This document shows positions 36,901-48,726 of a stretch of 64,000 bases of DNA, in pieces. Location of the stretch: assembly GCF_026914265.1 (NCBI RefSeq), contig NC_069135.1, positions 23,429,639 to 23,493,638 on the forward strand. Direction: 5' to 3'. Both the position numbers and the translations under genes were made by a program. Every line of letters starts with the position of its first letter. Position 1 is the first letter of the stretch. Source of the stretch: Mya arenaria. Taxonomy: Eukaryota; Mollusca; Bivalvia; Myida; Myidae. The notes beneath the pieces are model-generated. The model did not search any database and was not told the DNA's origin. It saw nothing but the letters and a program-made list of their open reading frames with translations.

Positions 36901-38464
36901 AAGAAGGTCGTTTTATGGTACAATGTTTCTGTGTGCGGTTTTGAGGAAAAATAATCATAGTTTCAAAATGCGTCTGTTTGTAAACGTTTTAAATAAGTAG
37001 AGAAAATTGTTGTGGTTTTGACGCATAATGAAAAAGGAATGTACTTATTTCTTAACTGCTTCCTTGAACATGTGCATGTTATTTTTTAAAACATACTTGT
37101 CACGTATATTGTTAGAACTTGGTTTAAAGGGCAATTCTGTCCGTTGGTTTACAGACAAAAAGAAGATCTTGTAGATTACAATCTGATAATGATGTATCTA
37201 AAGACGTGTCAGTGATATCAATTCACAAGACTGTCTCTGGTTCTGTAAATGATGAAATTAAGCAATCTGTTGTTGTTGTTGTTGATGTTTTCGAAGAAAA
37301 GAAGTTAAGGTATGGTGATAGACTTTGTATCAGTGTTTTCGTCCTTGTTTTTGTCATGCAATGACCATGGGCTGATTGTTCAGAACTTTATTTAAGTTAG
37401 CAACGCTATGAAACTCTTCATTGTTGTTAACTTTCATCACGGACCTGGTTTATAGGTCCATGCTTTCATCTTTATCCTCTGGAACCAAATCGGATATATT
37501 TGTGAAATGCAGTACAATTTTCGAGACACCTGTTTCATCTCAACGTGTTTTATCTAAGTATTTGAGAACGTTTCAACAAAAGTCCCCTATCAAAGTTAAC
37601 AATGATGATGTAAACAACGTTGTTAACTTAAGTTCTGAACAATCGGTACAAGGACTCTCAAACCGTCAATGCTATAGGCTGTGAACTTGAAACAGACGTT
37701 CACTATGACAATATTAGCTCATGTTTAGCAAGTCCTATAACTCGGGCTAAAACAGTTGTCGAGTTACGTCCCCTTATCTAATGAGAAAAGTCTGGACAAT
37801 CTTGCAATGATCATGTACATGCGTACATCTGTAGAGTGTTCCTTTAACTTTGACACGTTGATGTTAGGCTAACGACATGTCAACATTGACAGTTTCATTG
37901 AGAGACGATTGTTTAAGATAACTTTTATCTATTTTGATCCTGCCGCTTAAAAATGATATAGTTATTATTTATACCACAGCGGTAACATTAACTGAACATT
38001 TTAGAATAATTCGTACATTGTTATTTCTTGGATGCCGTTTGTCCGACTAGTACACCATTTTCAGAGTTAATTAATGTTTAAGTAATGTACTTTAAAAATA
38101 AATGTTGTGATGTGACACAGTCGCATAACCATTTATTTTGTGTATCTACATACTAACACTTTTTAAGTGATTTAGTGGTCTACATTATAGTATGTAGATT
38201 ACCTTCTAACATGACCAGCCACTGTTCATATCTACCGCTTCACCTGATTGATTAAAATCAATTGCGGCCGACTGCCGATTAACTGAACTACATGTATTGG
38301 AAACCTTGAGAAATACTGCCTTCTCATTGGACAAAATATAATGCTGACCACTAAGTATCTCTTTTGTTCGTCGTATTATACTCTTCCATAGAATACTGAT
38401 AATACAATCATTAATATCACCATTTTCAACCATTACCTGCTCAGACCGTAAAATTCTGTTTCCT
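36901..38464. other. Intergenic, AT-rich, no gene seen
   Basis: Open frames such as the 87-codon frame at 37421 have no recognisable domain or convincing splice context. Confidence 0.45.
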
Positions 38465-38735
38465 CATGTTTCATTCGTCATTCAAAATTCTGTCATAAAA
38501 GTCACGAAATTTATGAAAGTCATCTCGAGTTAATAAAACCTTTTTCCCTATTATATCATTCGCCGCTCAAAGTTATGTAATAAAAGTATTGAAATTTATG
38601 AAAGTCATCCCGTGTAAATGAAACTATTTTACATATGTATATCATTCGCCCCTCAAAATTATGTAATAACAGTATTGAAATTTATGAAAGTCTTCCCGAG
38701 TGAATAAAACTATTTATGTAGGTTTATCATTTTAT
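38465..38735. repeat. ~85-bp tandem repeat, three copies
   Basis: Three diverged copies share TCATTCG(C/T), CAAAATTATGTAATAA, GAAATTTATGAAAGTC and AATAAAACTATTT in order. Confidence 0.75.
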
Positions 38736-39317
38736 GAAAACTATAGACAAGCTAGAAATTAAGAAGTAATATGTACTTTTTAACAGTTATGTAAGAGTTA
38801 TAAATATCATGAAGATTTCATGTAATAATTTCCTTGTTTCCCATACAATGCATCCCGACTTTTTTGGATTCACACTGACCTATGGGTTTGATTCTTCAAT
38901 CTTAGATAGTACCTTTTAACACCAATTTCATTAACTAAAATTATATATTTTCTCATCTTATCTTTCAAATTAACGTGCGTGTAACCACTATTTATAAATA
39001 GCTCATAAAATATTAACAGCCCTTCGGTGGTATGGCGTTTGTGTACATGCAATTTAAGTCGTGCATGAAAGAAACAGTTTTAAGTGCAGTGTTTTCAAAA
39101 TCAGACCACTTAACTGGTGAAAGTTACAGTTTTTCGGATGATATGCGCAGGTTCAATTTCTTGTTTTTATGCATTGAAATTTTGAGATATATAAGTACAT
39201 CAGTTTATTTATAACATGAAATATGGTTAAAAATGTATATTGATTCGCGTACCGATTTATCTTGAGTCCGATTTTGCTACAAGCAAAAAAGGAAAAATAG
39301 GATAGATGATATATGAT
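38736..39317. other. Intergenic, nothing recognised
   Basis: No supported feature. Confidence 0.45.
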
Positions 39318-39968
39318 TTAAAGATACTCGTTCACTGGTTTTATGTAAGTAACTTTTTTTAAAGCTGTACTCTCACTGATTGTCAGTACTAGTGGCGTTT
39401 ATTTTGCCTCAGAATCGGCTGATTTAGACATAAATGTCTTTTATCCAGTCATGTTAGATACTTCACAATACAACTGATATTAATTGTGTGATAAAATGCT
39501 GAAAATTTCATTTTTCTGAAAGCGTGAGTAACGCGTTCAGCTATAAAACATCAATTTTCAAACGTAAATATGAACAACTGCGATCTGATATTTTGTCAGA
39601 AACCATATATCACTGCTTTCCTTACATTTACGTAAAAAATCGCTCACTCAAAGACAAAAACTAAAACCAGTTGTCAAAACGATAACTCTGTGAGAGTGCA
39701 GCTTTAAAGTTTTCGAACTTATGAACAAACACCAAACAGAAACTGGCAGAAACTCATACAATTTTCAAATTAGCGTTACTAACGCTTTTTGGCGAAATAA
39801 CGCATTTTTTCATATTTTTCAATAATTGTTCACACACAAGTTTGAAAGTAAACTTTTGATGATGTTTCATCATTGTTACGAGCATTTTGTCCATACATGT
39901 ATCTCACATGAGAACTACATGTATGTTTTCGATGTCTTGCCCTATCAAATGTGAACGAATCCCTTTAA
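39318..39968. mobile_element. TTAA-type element copy B, with a foldback MITE inserted in it
   Basis: Outer ends are TTAA-AGATACTCGTTCAC and the inverse of TTAA-AGGGATTCGTTCACAT, with TTAA on both sides. The foldback MITE at 39359-39707 lies inside it. The sequence to the right of the inner MITE matches 35750-35970, showing the outer element is a separate family. Confidence 0.6.
39359..39707. mobile_element. TTAA-flanked foldback MITE nested in another element
   Basis: TTAA-AGCTGTACTCTCACTGAT left, ACTCTGTGAGAGTGCAGCT-TTAA right. The two halves are roughly reverse complements of each other, as in other copies. Confidence 0.8.
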
Positions 39969-40798
39969 TACATTGTAGATCAATGTACGAAAATTGTCTA
40001 GCGATTACTTATATGTTGAGGTCACCCAGTCGACAAACAGTTGTATAGTTTGTGTTGTTTACAGTGATTAAAGGATTGTTAAATCAACTTATTTTCGACG
40101 ATATGAAGTAAGCTTTTTATCAAATATAATTAAATACTGAGCTTTGATACCTGGTTTGTTTACGATTCGAGGGAACATGTTTACACATTTGTAACAGATA
40201 TTGTTTTCATATGTTTATCTTAAAATTTATTCTTCAGGCTTTTCGTAGCTTCTGAACACACTTAAGAAGCTTATTTTGTTTAGCAAAAAATCTTAAAATG
40301 ACGTGATTTCGATAAGCTTAGTTTTTCGTGATAAACAGAAATTTTGGCATGATCTCGTTCTTTTATGAACAGTTAAAAAACTTCCAAAAATGATAATATT
40401 TCACATATTATTGAAGAACAAAACTAGTAAGCTTAGCTTAGTCGTGTTAACAGTTTTAACAGACTTAAGTTGTTCCGGGAAACCAGCCCCCAGATACTAA
40501 GTATACATTCAGTGACATCACACGAACCTTATTTTGATTGTCTATATATTTTCAGTGGCGGCAATGTTTTCAATTCAAGCGTCTAGGCGTATGCTCATGA
40601 TCAGAACAAATATGACGTCGGTGCCAATCGAAAGACCTCGGGAGTTTCCGTAAACTAAGCCAGCGTTTACCACTGGATGTGAAGTTTGGGAACACACGGT
40701 TAACGGATGAGTGCATTTAAGAATGGTTAAACTTTTGAGGACAATTCACACAGACTGTGGAGAAAGATCTGGATATTGCTGGAAATTTACATTAAAAC
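39969..40798. other. Upstream region of the PRRT3/4-like gene
   Basis: No coding sequence seen. A TCTATATATTTT box at about 40541 and a CCAAT word near 40626 are possible core promoter signals, but no transcription start can be fixed. A 5' untranslated region ends at 40798. Confidence 0.35.
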
Positions 40799-43700
40799 AT
40801 GGTGCTATTGAGTTATATAGTTGCTCTATGTCTAGTTCAAACAATTCATCAGACCTTTGCGTATAACGCTAATCAGCATGGATTTTTCAAAAGACTCAAG
40901 TTCCAAAGACCACAGAAAGAGAATGAAATTAAAAGCCATTTTGTGAAAATCGTACGAAGAGCTGTTGGAAACAGCCTAGAGGAAGTTAATAGAAATACAA
41001 GTGCTGATTTTACAACGCAAGAAAATGTTATTCCATATTCGGAAACTAATTCTGGAGTCAATGTGACCACTTGGACTGAGGAAAGGTTAAACACCACTGA
41101 TTCTGTTGTGGAAAGTCGTGGTAACAATACGGATATTAATGACATAATTACACATTCCACAAATCAAATAGATCAAGCAGGACCTACTGACAATGTTACA
41201 CGTGCAATATCATCAAGTTTTACATCTACATTTTCCTCAGGACTCATTGAGACTTCAACAACAGTGTCAACAATATCACATTTAGACTCTCCATCCGAAT
41301 CAATCTCTGACACCACATCGGCTGGTGGATCAGTGTTAGCAACTACACCACATTCTGTAGATAGCATCCAATCAGCAAATGACTCGCTTGCCTCTAATTC
41401 TAAGTCTACGGAATCTCCGGTGCTCAATGTTAGCACAACTGACGCTATCGTTGATAATACTGCTACAAGTGCCATAAATGCTGACACCACCAGTGATAAA
41501 ATTGATATTACACCTGATTTGGACTTAACAACTAAATCAAGTTCTACAAATGAATCCAACTCTGATATTATTAAAACTACAGCCAGTGCAATACCTGATG
41601 ATATACGTTCAAATACCACAACAGTAGCTAGTGAAATAACTGTGTCTGACAGTATTGGACAAAACGGTACCACATTCTCGACCACAATTGATGCATCTAC
41701 TGCCAAATCTGACGTCATCGACCCGTCTGATAACGTACATACTGAAGGAAGCGGTGACGTCACTGACACTACAGATGACTTCACGATTTCGTTTAGTACA
41801 TCGACAACATCTCAAACACATAATTCTACTGCTATTGAAGGTAAGGTTACAGTAATTTAGTGTACTCTTTATTTTAATAGGTTAATGCCACCCAAAACAC
41901 TTGAACAAAGGTTTATGAAGAATTCTGTTTTCTAGTTTTCGCTTTAAAGCAAAATTGCAACCTCAAAAATGAATACTTGTTCTACAACTGAAATACACAG
42001 ATGCAGTAGATCAACCAGAACAAACTGATTATGTTATTTTTACACTTGCATTATCATCAAGTCTTACACCTCCTCGACATGCATTTAGGCGTAAACCACA
42101 GTGCCGCAAATACCATCATTATAAGGGCACTGTTAGTATCTGATTTTGAATCTTACTCTGTCCATTGACATCGCTGTAAAGTGAGGAAAATTTTAATGCA
42201 TTTATTATCAATTTTATTGCAGGTTCCAATGATACCATCGCTGTAGCTTCACCATCATCTGTTAATGCTACATCGACAACCGTATCAACTCTAGCTTCCA
42301 ATAACACCAGCGCAGTAGCTACACCAACATCTGTAAATGATACATCAACAGCCTCTCCAACAATATCAACCACAGCTCCTGCAACCAAACAATCCACATC
42401 TGATCCTCTACCTAGTCTTTCTGCGTCGACTACAACCGTTTCTGTTGCATTGACAAATGCAACAGCTGTAGCAAACGGTAATGAATCAATTGTTAACGCT
42501 ACTGGTTCAACGCCTCCATCAGCAACCTCTACCATTTCGACTGTTGGGGCGACAAATGGCACATCCACTGTAGAGTCTAGAACGGAGAAGACAACCTCTT
42601 CAACAGCCTTTGTGCCTACATATTCATCCACCACTTCAACATTGGCTTCAACCGCTTTGCCAGAGTTATCCTCAACTGAAGCCGACACATCTACGGATAA
42701 TGGTTTGTAGCAGTGATTTTACTTGCAAATTTTTAACTGCCTGGCTTTCGCGATAATTTCCAACTTGCGGGAAAAATGAGATCATGCCAAATTAAAGTTA
42801 AACCACGAAATAGATTATGCCATAAAAACTATACCATTTAGTCTGGACCATATTATGATTGATAATTAATCAATCACAATCAAACAGTTACAAAAGTGAG
42901 CCTTTTAACTGTTTCTTAATCCATGTTAGAATAGGAAATGATTGGTAATATTATATTTTTTTTGGAAATATGGAGGGATATTGTTTGCTTGGCAAAACGC
43001 CTGTAAACGGCAGTTTATTCTAAGAACTAAATCACTGAGTATTTTGCCATGGGCGTAGCTAGGCATACTCGTAGAAATTATTTTTGCTTCGCCTGAAATT
43101 GCATCATCGTTTCATGTTTCAGATATACCAACACCAGAGGAAGAAAGCCACGAATTCACCACCGACAGCCTCACAGATGTCAAAACAACCATCGCTACTA
43201 ACCCTCGTCACACTACCACAGAGGAAGTTCTACCCGAACCTAATGATAAAACTACCAGAGAACCAATAGACACCGATGACCACGATACTGGCGATCGAGG
43301 TACACCAGAACCTGATGAACACGATGGTATAAAACCCGAGCCGGGTAATGGTACCTCTGAGCCTGAGGATGATGTGGGAAATGAGCCAGAAAGCGAAGCA
43401 GGGCCAGAGTTTAATCTTGAAGCCTTTGCTGAGCCAGGTCCGGATTGGGAGCTCGCAAAGGAATTGTGGCAAGAGGCATGGGAATTCCATGTGTATTTTT
43501 TCGGGTTGTGTTTTGTACTGCTTGGGATGTACTGTGTTTTTGGCGTCATAAGGCTATGGACCATGGAACATCTACTGAGCAGGAATTATTTCGTAACCCT
43601 GCATTTACTTGTGATATTAGTGTGTATACTCCGTGCAACGTATCTGCTTATTGACGCGTACAACTCTACAGGACGTTTTCCCACGGTGATGGACTACTTT

Positions 43701-45413
43701 CTCTACAGCACGGTGTTCCCGTGCATTACGGCATTATTCAGTATTCTATTCTACGCCCTGTTACTTGCTACGCGTGTGCGCGTATTGTCGCAAAAGGTAC
43801 AACGTCTTTCGGTGCTGCTAGTTATCATTTCTCTACATTTCGTGCTTTCCATTGTGACAGATATAACAGTCGGTATATTCGCCACTGCCCCTGTTTTGAT
43901 ATTTGTCTGTCAGACTGTGTTTATTGTATGGGGTCTTCTTATGTTTATCGGCTATCTTGTGATCTTCAGAAAACTATACAAAGGTGCTATAAATAGACAG
44001 AAAGTCATTCAAAGTACGTCCCCAGATCGTTTACATAGCTCAAACCCTGCTATGTACAATGAAAAGACTGGGAAGTTCAAATACACGTTCGATTTAGCAG
44101 TGAAAATTACTTTCGCATCAGCATTTTTCGGAGTTGCAATAGTTGGGTTTGAGCTGTATGGTATGTTCGGTGTGTATGGGGTTCTGAAAGCCGGCCGCAA
44201 GCCGGAACCGTGGCCTTGGTGGACATATCACTTCATTGTCCGAAGCTTAGAGATTCTTATGTGCTCCAGTGTCGCTTATGTTGCGAGCCAGCCGCTCCGA
44301 TATTCCGCGAGGAAGGATCGCGGTAAAATGTATCCATATTTCTTACCGTGTTCAAAGTGTTTCTGTAATGAAAAGCTGGACCATTCCTATGAATCGAGTA
44401 GCATAAGCATGGAATTCGTATCCGATCATGACCATTTAGGTTGGCTTAAAAAAATCAGGAATAAAAAACCAATAATCTCAAATGCGCCATACCCTCCCCA
44501 CGCTGCTGAGAAATACACTGATCCGGACGCAACGCTGCTTGTCCGTAAAATCCGGCAACCAAAACCGTCCATGCTAGTCGTAGAGGGTGGCTTTGTTCGA
44601 ATTCGGAGAGACGATGAAATACTTCCATCCAACCATTTCGAAATGGACTCAAGGTCTTCTCATTCCAGTGGCCTTAACCTTGGAGACGCGGAGCAGCCGC
44701 ATACAGGCGCTTTAATAAACTGGAATTACACGGGTGATGCAGATAGTGCTAGTGATCAGCGTTTGGGGCATGTTAATAGTTTTTCATTGGACAATTATAT
44801 AATTCCGCGTATCGAAGACGAACGCTCAAGTATAGACAATGTTCCGGCACCGGACGAAAACGCAGATGATACGGACGTCGATATTGTCGTTACTGACGTT
44901 GAAGATGATGCAGACGCGTCCGAAGGAGGCCGTCCTGAGAGTCCGCGGTCAACGCGGAGCGGTGACATCTTCCGGCCGTTGTCAATGATCGACCTGGCGG
45001 CGAGCATGGAGTCCGAGCTGGACCGCGCATTTCAAGGTGGTATTGATTCCGCTGACATTATTTCTCACAACAGTCTTCCGGTGTCACTAGAGGGCGTCAG
45101 CGACTCAAGCCAAGACGCGTACAACGAGCCGATGTTTGAACAATACTACGGGGATGGGTACTTTGTGCCAGACCCCGACGCCCTTAACCACAGTGGAGCT
45201 AATCACATGGACTATGATTCTGACCAATCGCGTGCTTCCTCGAATTCCCGCCTACTGCACAGCCCCGTACGGCGGTGCCGAAGTGAGGAAAAGCCTCGGC
45301 CACGGAGCAAGACTTTTGATAGTTATAGATATCATTCTTTGTCTAGTGTTGAAAGTGTTGGAAAACAAGACGAGTCTTGTGAATTTGACTATAGGAGTAA
45401 GGACAAACTTTAG
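40799..45413 (+). CDS. PRRT3/PRRT4-like multi-pass membrane protein with mucin-like ectodomain (3 exons)
   Basis: Exons are 40799-41840, 42223-42702 and 43123-45413; both introns are GT-AG and phase 1. The spliced CDS is 3,813 bases, giving 1,270 residues. An in-frame TAA lies two codons before the ATG, which supports this start. Residues 1-21 form a signal peptide (MVLLSYIVALCLVQTIHQTF). Residues ~60-560 are Ser/Thr-rich with many N-x-S/T sites, so a heavily glycosylated extracellular stalk is expected. Residues ~560-615 are acidic and Pro-rich. From WELAKELWQEAWEFHVYFFG (residue 616) to about 900 there are roughly seven hydrophobic segments, resembling the membrane domain of proline-rich transmembrane proteins 3/4 (family recognition by eye). 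The tail (900-1270) is acidic and Ser-rich with basic RRCRSEEKPRPRSKTF near its end, a possible kinase or 14-3-3 site. Molecular function of the family is largely unknown; an orphan receptor-like or adhesion role is inference. Confidence 0.88.
42001..42090 (+). other. Possible 90-bp cassette exon in intron 1 of the PRRT3/4-like gene
   Basis: An AAATACACAG acceptor ends at 42000 and a GTAAAC donor begins at 42091. The 90-bp segment enters and leaves in phase 1 and is open, encoding about 30 residues (DAVDQPEQTDYVIFTLALSS...). It is similar by eye to part of exon 1 (about 41165-41240; IDQAGPTDNVTRAISSS), so it looks like a duplicated piece of the mucin region. It could be a working alternative exon or a relic. 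Confidence 0.4.
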
Positions 45414-45871
45414 TCAATGTTCATTTTCTTATTTTGATTGTATAATGAATTGTTTCTTAATTAAATTCATGTTCAAAACAGTTCTTATATTATCTTGTTT
45501 GCCTCAAGGTCTAACGTTACTTGTTGTGCTGAAATGATATATATTACTATTGAAAATGAGTTGTAAGCGAAAGAAAAGGATTGATACTTCTGAGAAATTG
45601 TAATGTTGCATGGACAAATCAATTTGCCAACACTTCCAGTGGTCCATACTGTACTATTCATACCGATGTCATGTTCAAACCAATTTCGGGTTTAGCTCTT
45701 TATTTAAAGAAAATGGCCGATGTATTGTCATAGTCTTGTAGTGGTCGTGAAGAGAAAAAATATGCAAATATTGTATAAAAAAGAAGAAATTAGATTCACG
45801 TATTTGTTTGCCCTTAAAGATCGAAAAAAGTGACCATTTCACGTCAGAGTTCAGTTGAAAATTGCAATAAA
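45414..45871 (+). other. Probable 3' untranslated region of the PRRT3/4-like gene
   Basis: AT-rich sequence after the TAG stop. The first clear AATAAA lies at 45866-45871 and another at about 45905; either could be the poly(A) signal. Confidence 0.4.
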
Positions 45872-46293
45872 TTTATCGCTAATGTATTTCCGGTCATACA
45901 TATAAATAAATCAGTAAAAAATCCCCTTTTAAATGATAAAAATTAACATCAAACTTAATCATTGTCGCCAATGGCTCAAATAAGGGTCTATTTGAATAGT
46001 GTGTTGGATAAATTAAGATATTTTATGTACAAATGAGATTTTCATTCAATTTAGCCATTGTAAATAATACTAAATTTGAAGTCTGGTCACCCAATGAATT
46101 TTTGTTTTATTTTAACGGTAATCGAACGTGAAACTATCGATTTTCAATCATTCAAGGTTAAAACAAAGGGATTGCAATATTTTATCTAGATATTTGCAGA
46201 TTATTTCTCTACCCTTTAAAATCTTTGAAATAATACCAAACTATTGTGAAATCATCAGTCATCACAATTTCACATGACTGTACATCGGAGACA
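45872..46293. other. Intergenic, nothing recognised
   Basis: AT-rich, possibly a longer 3' untranslated region of the upstream gene. No other feature. Confidence 0.4.
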
Positions 46294-46588
46294 TTAAAGC
46301 TGCACTCTCACAGATTGAACGTTTTGAAAACTTTGTTTATTCTTTTGTCATGGAATGAGCCCATTTTTCTCGAAAATCCATGGAAACCAGTTATATAAGA
46401 ATGCTGACAAAATTAGATCACAGATTTTATATTTAAGTTCAAAAATTAATTTTTTATGCATTTTTCTTAAACCGATAGTAACGGTTTTAATTAAGCCATA
46501 AAACATTAATTTTCGAACGAAAAAATAAAAATCTACGATCTGATTTTTTGTCAGTAAAAATGGTATATCTGTGAGAGTGCAGCTTTAA
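46294..46588. mobile_element. TTAA-flanked foldback MITE
   Basis: TTAA-AGCTGCACTCTCACAGAT and inverse ATCTGTGAGAGTGCAGCT-TTAA, an essentially perfect TIR. The two halves are reverse-complementary through the centre. It sits at the edge of the segment 46589-47100. Confidence 0.9.
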
Positions 46589-47100
46589 CAGTTCTGTCCG
46601 TGTTCACCGACAGCGCTCCCTTCAAAACTATGCATCATATCATTGTATTTACAAATAGATATTTTCCTAGTCATGACAATAATAATAGTTATTGTTCTTA
46701 TTCAGTAGACATAAAAACAGTTTAATGAATAAGTAAACAAGATACGTCAGTGTTTGAGTGTACGATTATTTGTTTGTTTATTATATATGTATGTGTATTT
46801 GTTTTTCTGATATTTTGTAATTTTCATTTTAATATATGAATAAATACAAAAACAAACTATAATATTAAACTGGTGTATTGTAATAAGTTTGGCAAAAAGC
46901 TGTCTCGCACAATAACTGTTGGAAGGGAGGTAACTTTAACTATGACATAAAATACCATCGTTCTATAGTTAACTCCCTGAATAATTTCATCCGACATGAC
47001 GTACGACTTGGACACATTTCACCAACAGAGATAGTCGTGAACTAGAACTAATACAATATCATTTCATAAGGTCAGTGTTATTCAGGCATATTTTTTTTTG
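46589..47100 (-). repeat. Diverged copy of the segment at 50670-51060
   Basis: Shares CTGTCCGTGTTCACC, CCTTCAAAACTATGCA, AAGGGAGGTAACT, ATAGTTAACTCCC and AACTAATACAATAT in the same order with 50670-51060. On the minus strand the left part reads MMHSFEGSA, matching VHRFEGQHF of the other copy. The foldback MITE interrupts this copy at its left end. Confidence 0.55.
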
Positions 47101-47189
47101 TGTTACTACAGGTTTTAAAAAAATATTGGCGGGAAAATCAATTTGAGCCAGCAAAACATCCGGTCGGCGCGACCGATCAACGTAAAATG

Positions 47190-47605
47190 AAAACAAGATT
47201 GCCGCGAAGCAAAGGCCAGACACTAGTCTGTTATTTTTTGTCGATATAGGGCAGAACTGAACAATTATTAAACCCAGAGTTGTGGGTTTTGCTATGCATG
47301 TACGTCATTGCCCCTGGCAACATGTGTACCCAGTTTCAATCGAATATCTTAAACAGTTTATAAGAAATGAACACAGTTAAAGGGCTTTATCTTTTTTATT
47401 ATCAAAAAGGGGCATACACCAACAAGTATTAATATATTTAGGCATACTGGTGCGTCTTCTAACTGGAAACATTTATGCCAAGTTTCATTTTAATATATTG
47501 AACGATGTTTAGAGCAATGGTCATGGTTAAATATTTCGCACGACGCCGACAATGACAACACAAATGCTTTCCCTATACCTCGTTGATTTCCTTCGAAAAA
47601 CGAGC
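47190..47605. repeat. Dispersed repeat of unknown type (GAAAAACGAG end)
   Basis: Contains AAGATTGCCGCGAAGCAAAG, TGCCAAGTTTCATTTTAATA and CACGACGCCGACAATGACAA and ends near TTCGAAAAACGAGC. I recognise the style as a common bivalve repeat but cannot name the family or prove boundaries. Confidence 0.4.
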
Positions 47606-48374
47606 AAAAAATCATCTCATCCAAAGGTCACGTATATGGAGGCTATTCGTTGCCAAAAGTCCAGACGTGTATGTGTGTATTTAGGTTTGTAACATTGATG
47701 ATTTACCAATTTACATTTTACAACCGCCAACTCATCGGTTGTATGTTTACATTTTTCACTGCACATTTTCATTTTTCATTGTACCAATTGGAGTTTTATT
47801 CTCCTTGCATCTATTCAACAGACGTCATTCTGTGAAAGTCACATGCCGAGTTTTACATTGCGGTGTGTAGAAGACAGATTTCAATTTGTAGTTCTACAAA
47901 GTACATTGTATGGTGGTGACTTTTCATTCCCAGTTGAACATGTTTACGAGATGAATTTAATTTTATTTATAGATAGCTCCGCCTTAACCATGTCTTAACT
48001 CCGCCTTAACCATGTCTTAACTCATCCTTACGTCTTTCGGAAATTTCCGCTATCACTCGGCTCTGTTTAAACCAATTATGGATACTTTGGACCATGGACA
48101 TTGCGAACCCTATTATGGACATTACGAATCATCTATATTCTGACATTATGGACTATGATTTGGAAACAGGATGGATTATAAATTATTTCATGTCGAATAA
48201 AATAATAATGATATAACAACATGTTTTTTTGTCTATATAATAGTAATTAATATGCACATATGACATGAAATGAGATGCATGCAAAATGATACTTGACTCA
48301 AACACAACAAAATGTAAGTCATTAGCATTAAATTATACTTCAAGAATGAAAAGTCCCATTGTCTTATTTTTCTT
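47606..48374. other. Intergenic, short local duplications only
   Basis: A 24-bp direct duplication (CTCCGCCTTAACCATGTCTT) occurs at about 47976-48023, and ATTATGGACATTACGAA-like words repeat at 48075-48160. No gene. Confidence 0.5.
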
Positions 48375-48726
48375 TTAAAGCTGCACTCTCACAGATTGAC
48401 CGTGTTGACAACTATTTTTATTTTTTGTTTTGGAATTAGCCAATTTTTGCGTAAATGTCTGAATACCAGTGGTATAAGACTGCTGACAAAAGATCAGATA
48501 CAGTTTTTTCAGTTTTACGTTCGCAAATTGATGTTTAATGGCTAAAAGTGATACTACAGTAACGTTTTAAGAAAAATTAAAAATGTCGGCAGTTTTCCAA
48601 ACAATTTAAATCTGTTTTAGAGTGAGTAATCTTATTATTTGTATAGAAAGCATTGCTGCCAAAATCAGCCGAGTCTGGGACAAAAAAGGTTGTCAAAACT
48701 GTCAATCTGTGAGAGTGCAGCTTTAA
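48375..48726. mobile_element. TTAA-flanked foldback MITE
   Basis: TTAA-AGCTGCACTCTCACAGAT on the left, CAATCTGTGAGAGTGCAGCT-TTAA on the right, with all family internal words. One of the best preserved copies. Confidence 0.92.

Noticed and set aside
40873-41784. Long minus-strand frames (95 and 203 codons) across exon 1
   Set aside because: Shadows of the Ser/Thr-rich + strand exon; Ser/Thr codons read in reverse avoid stops.
42119-42688. 189-codon minus-strand frame
   Set aside because: Antisense shadow of exon 2 of the PRRT3/4-like gene.
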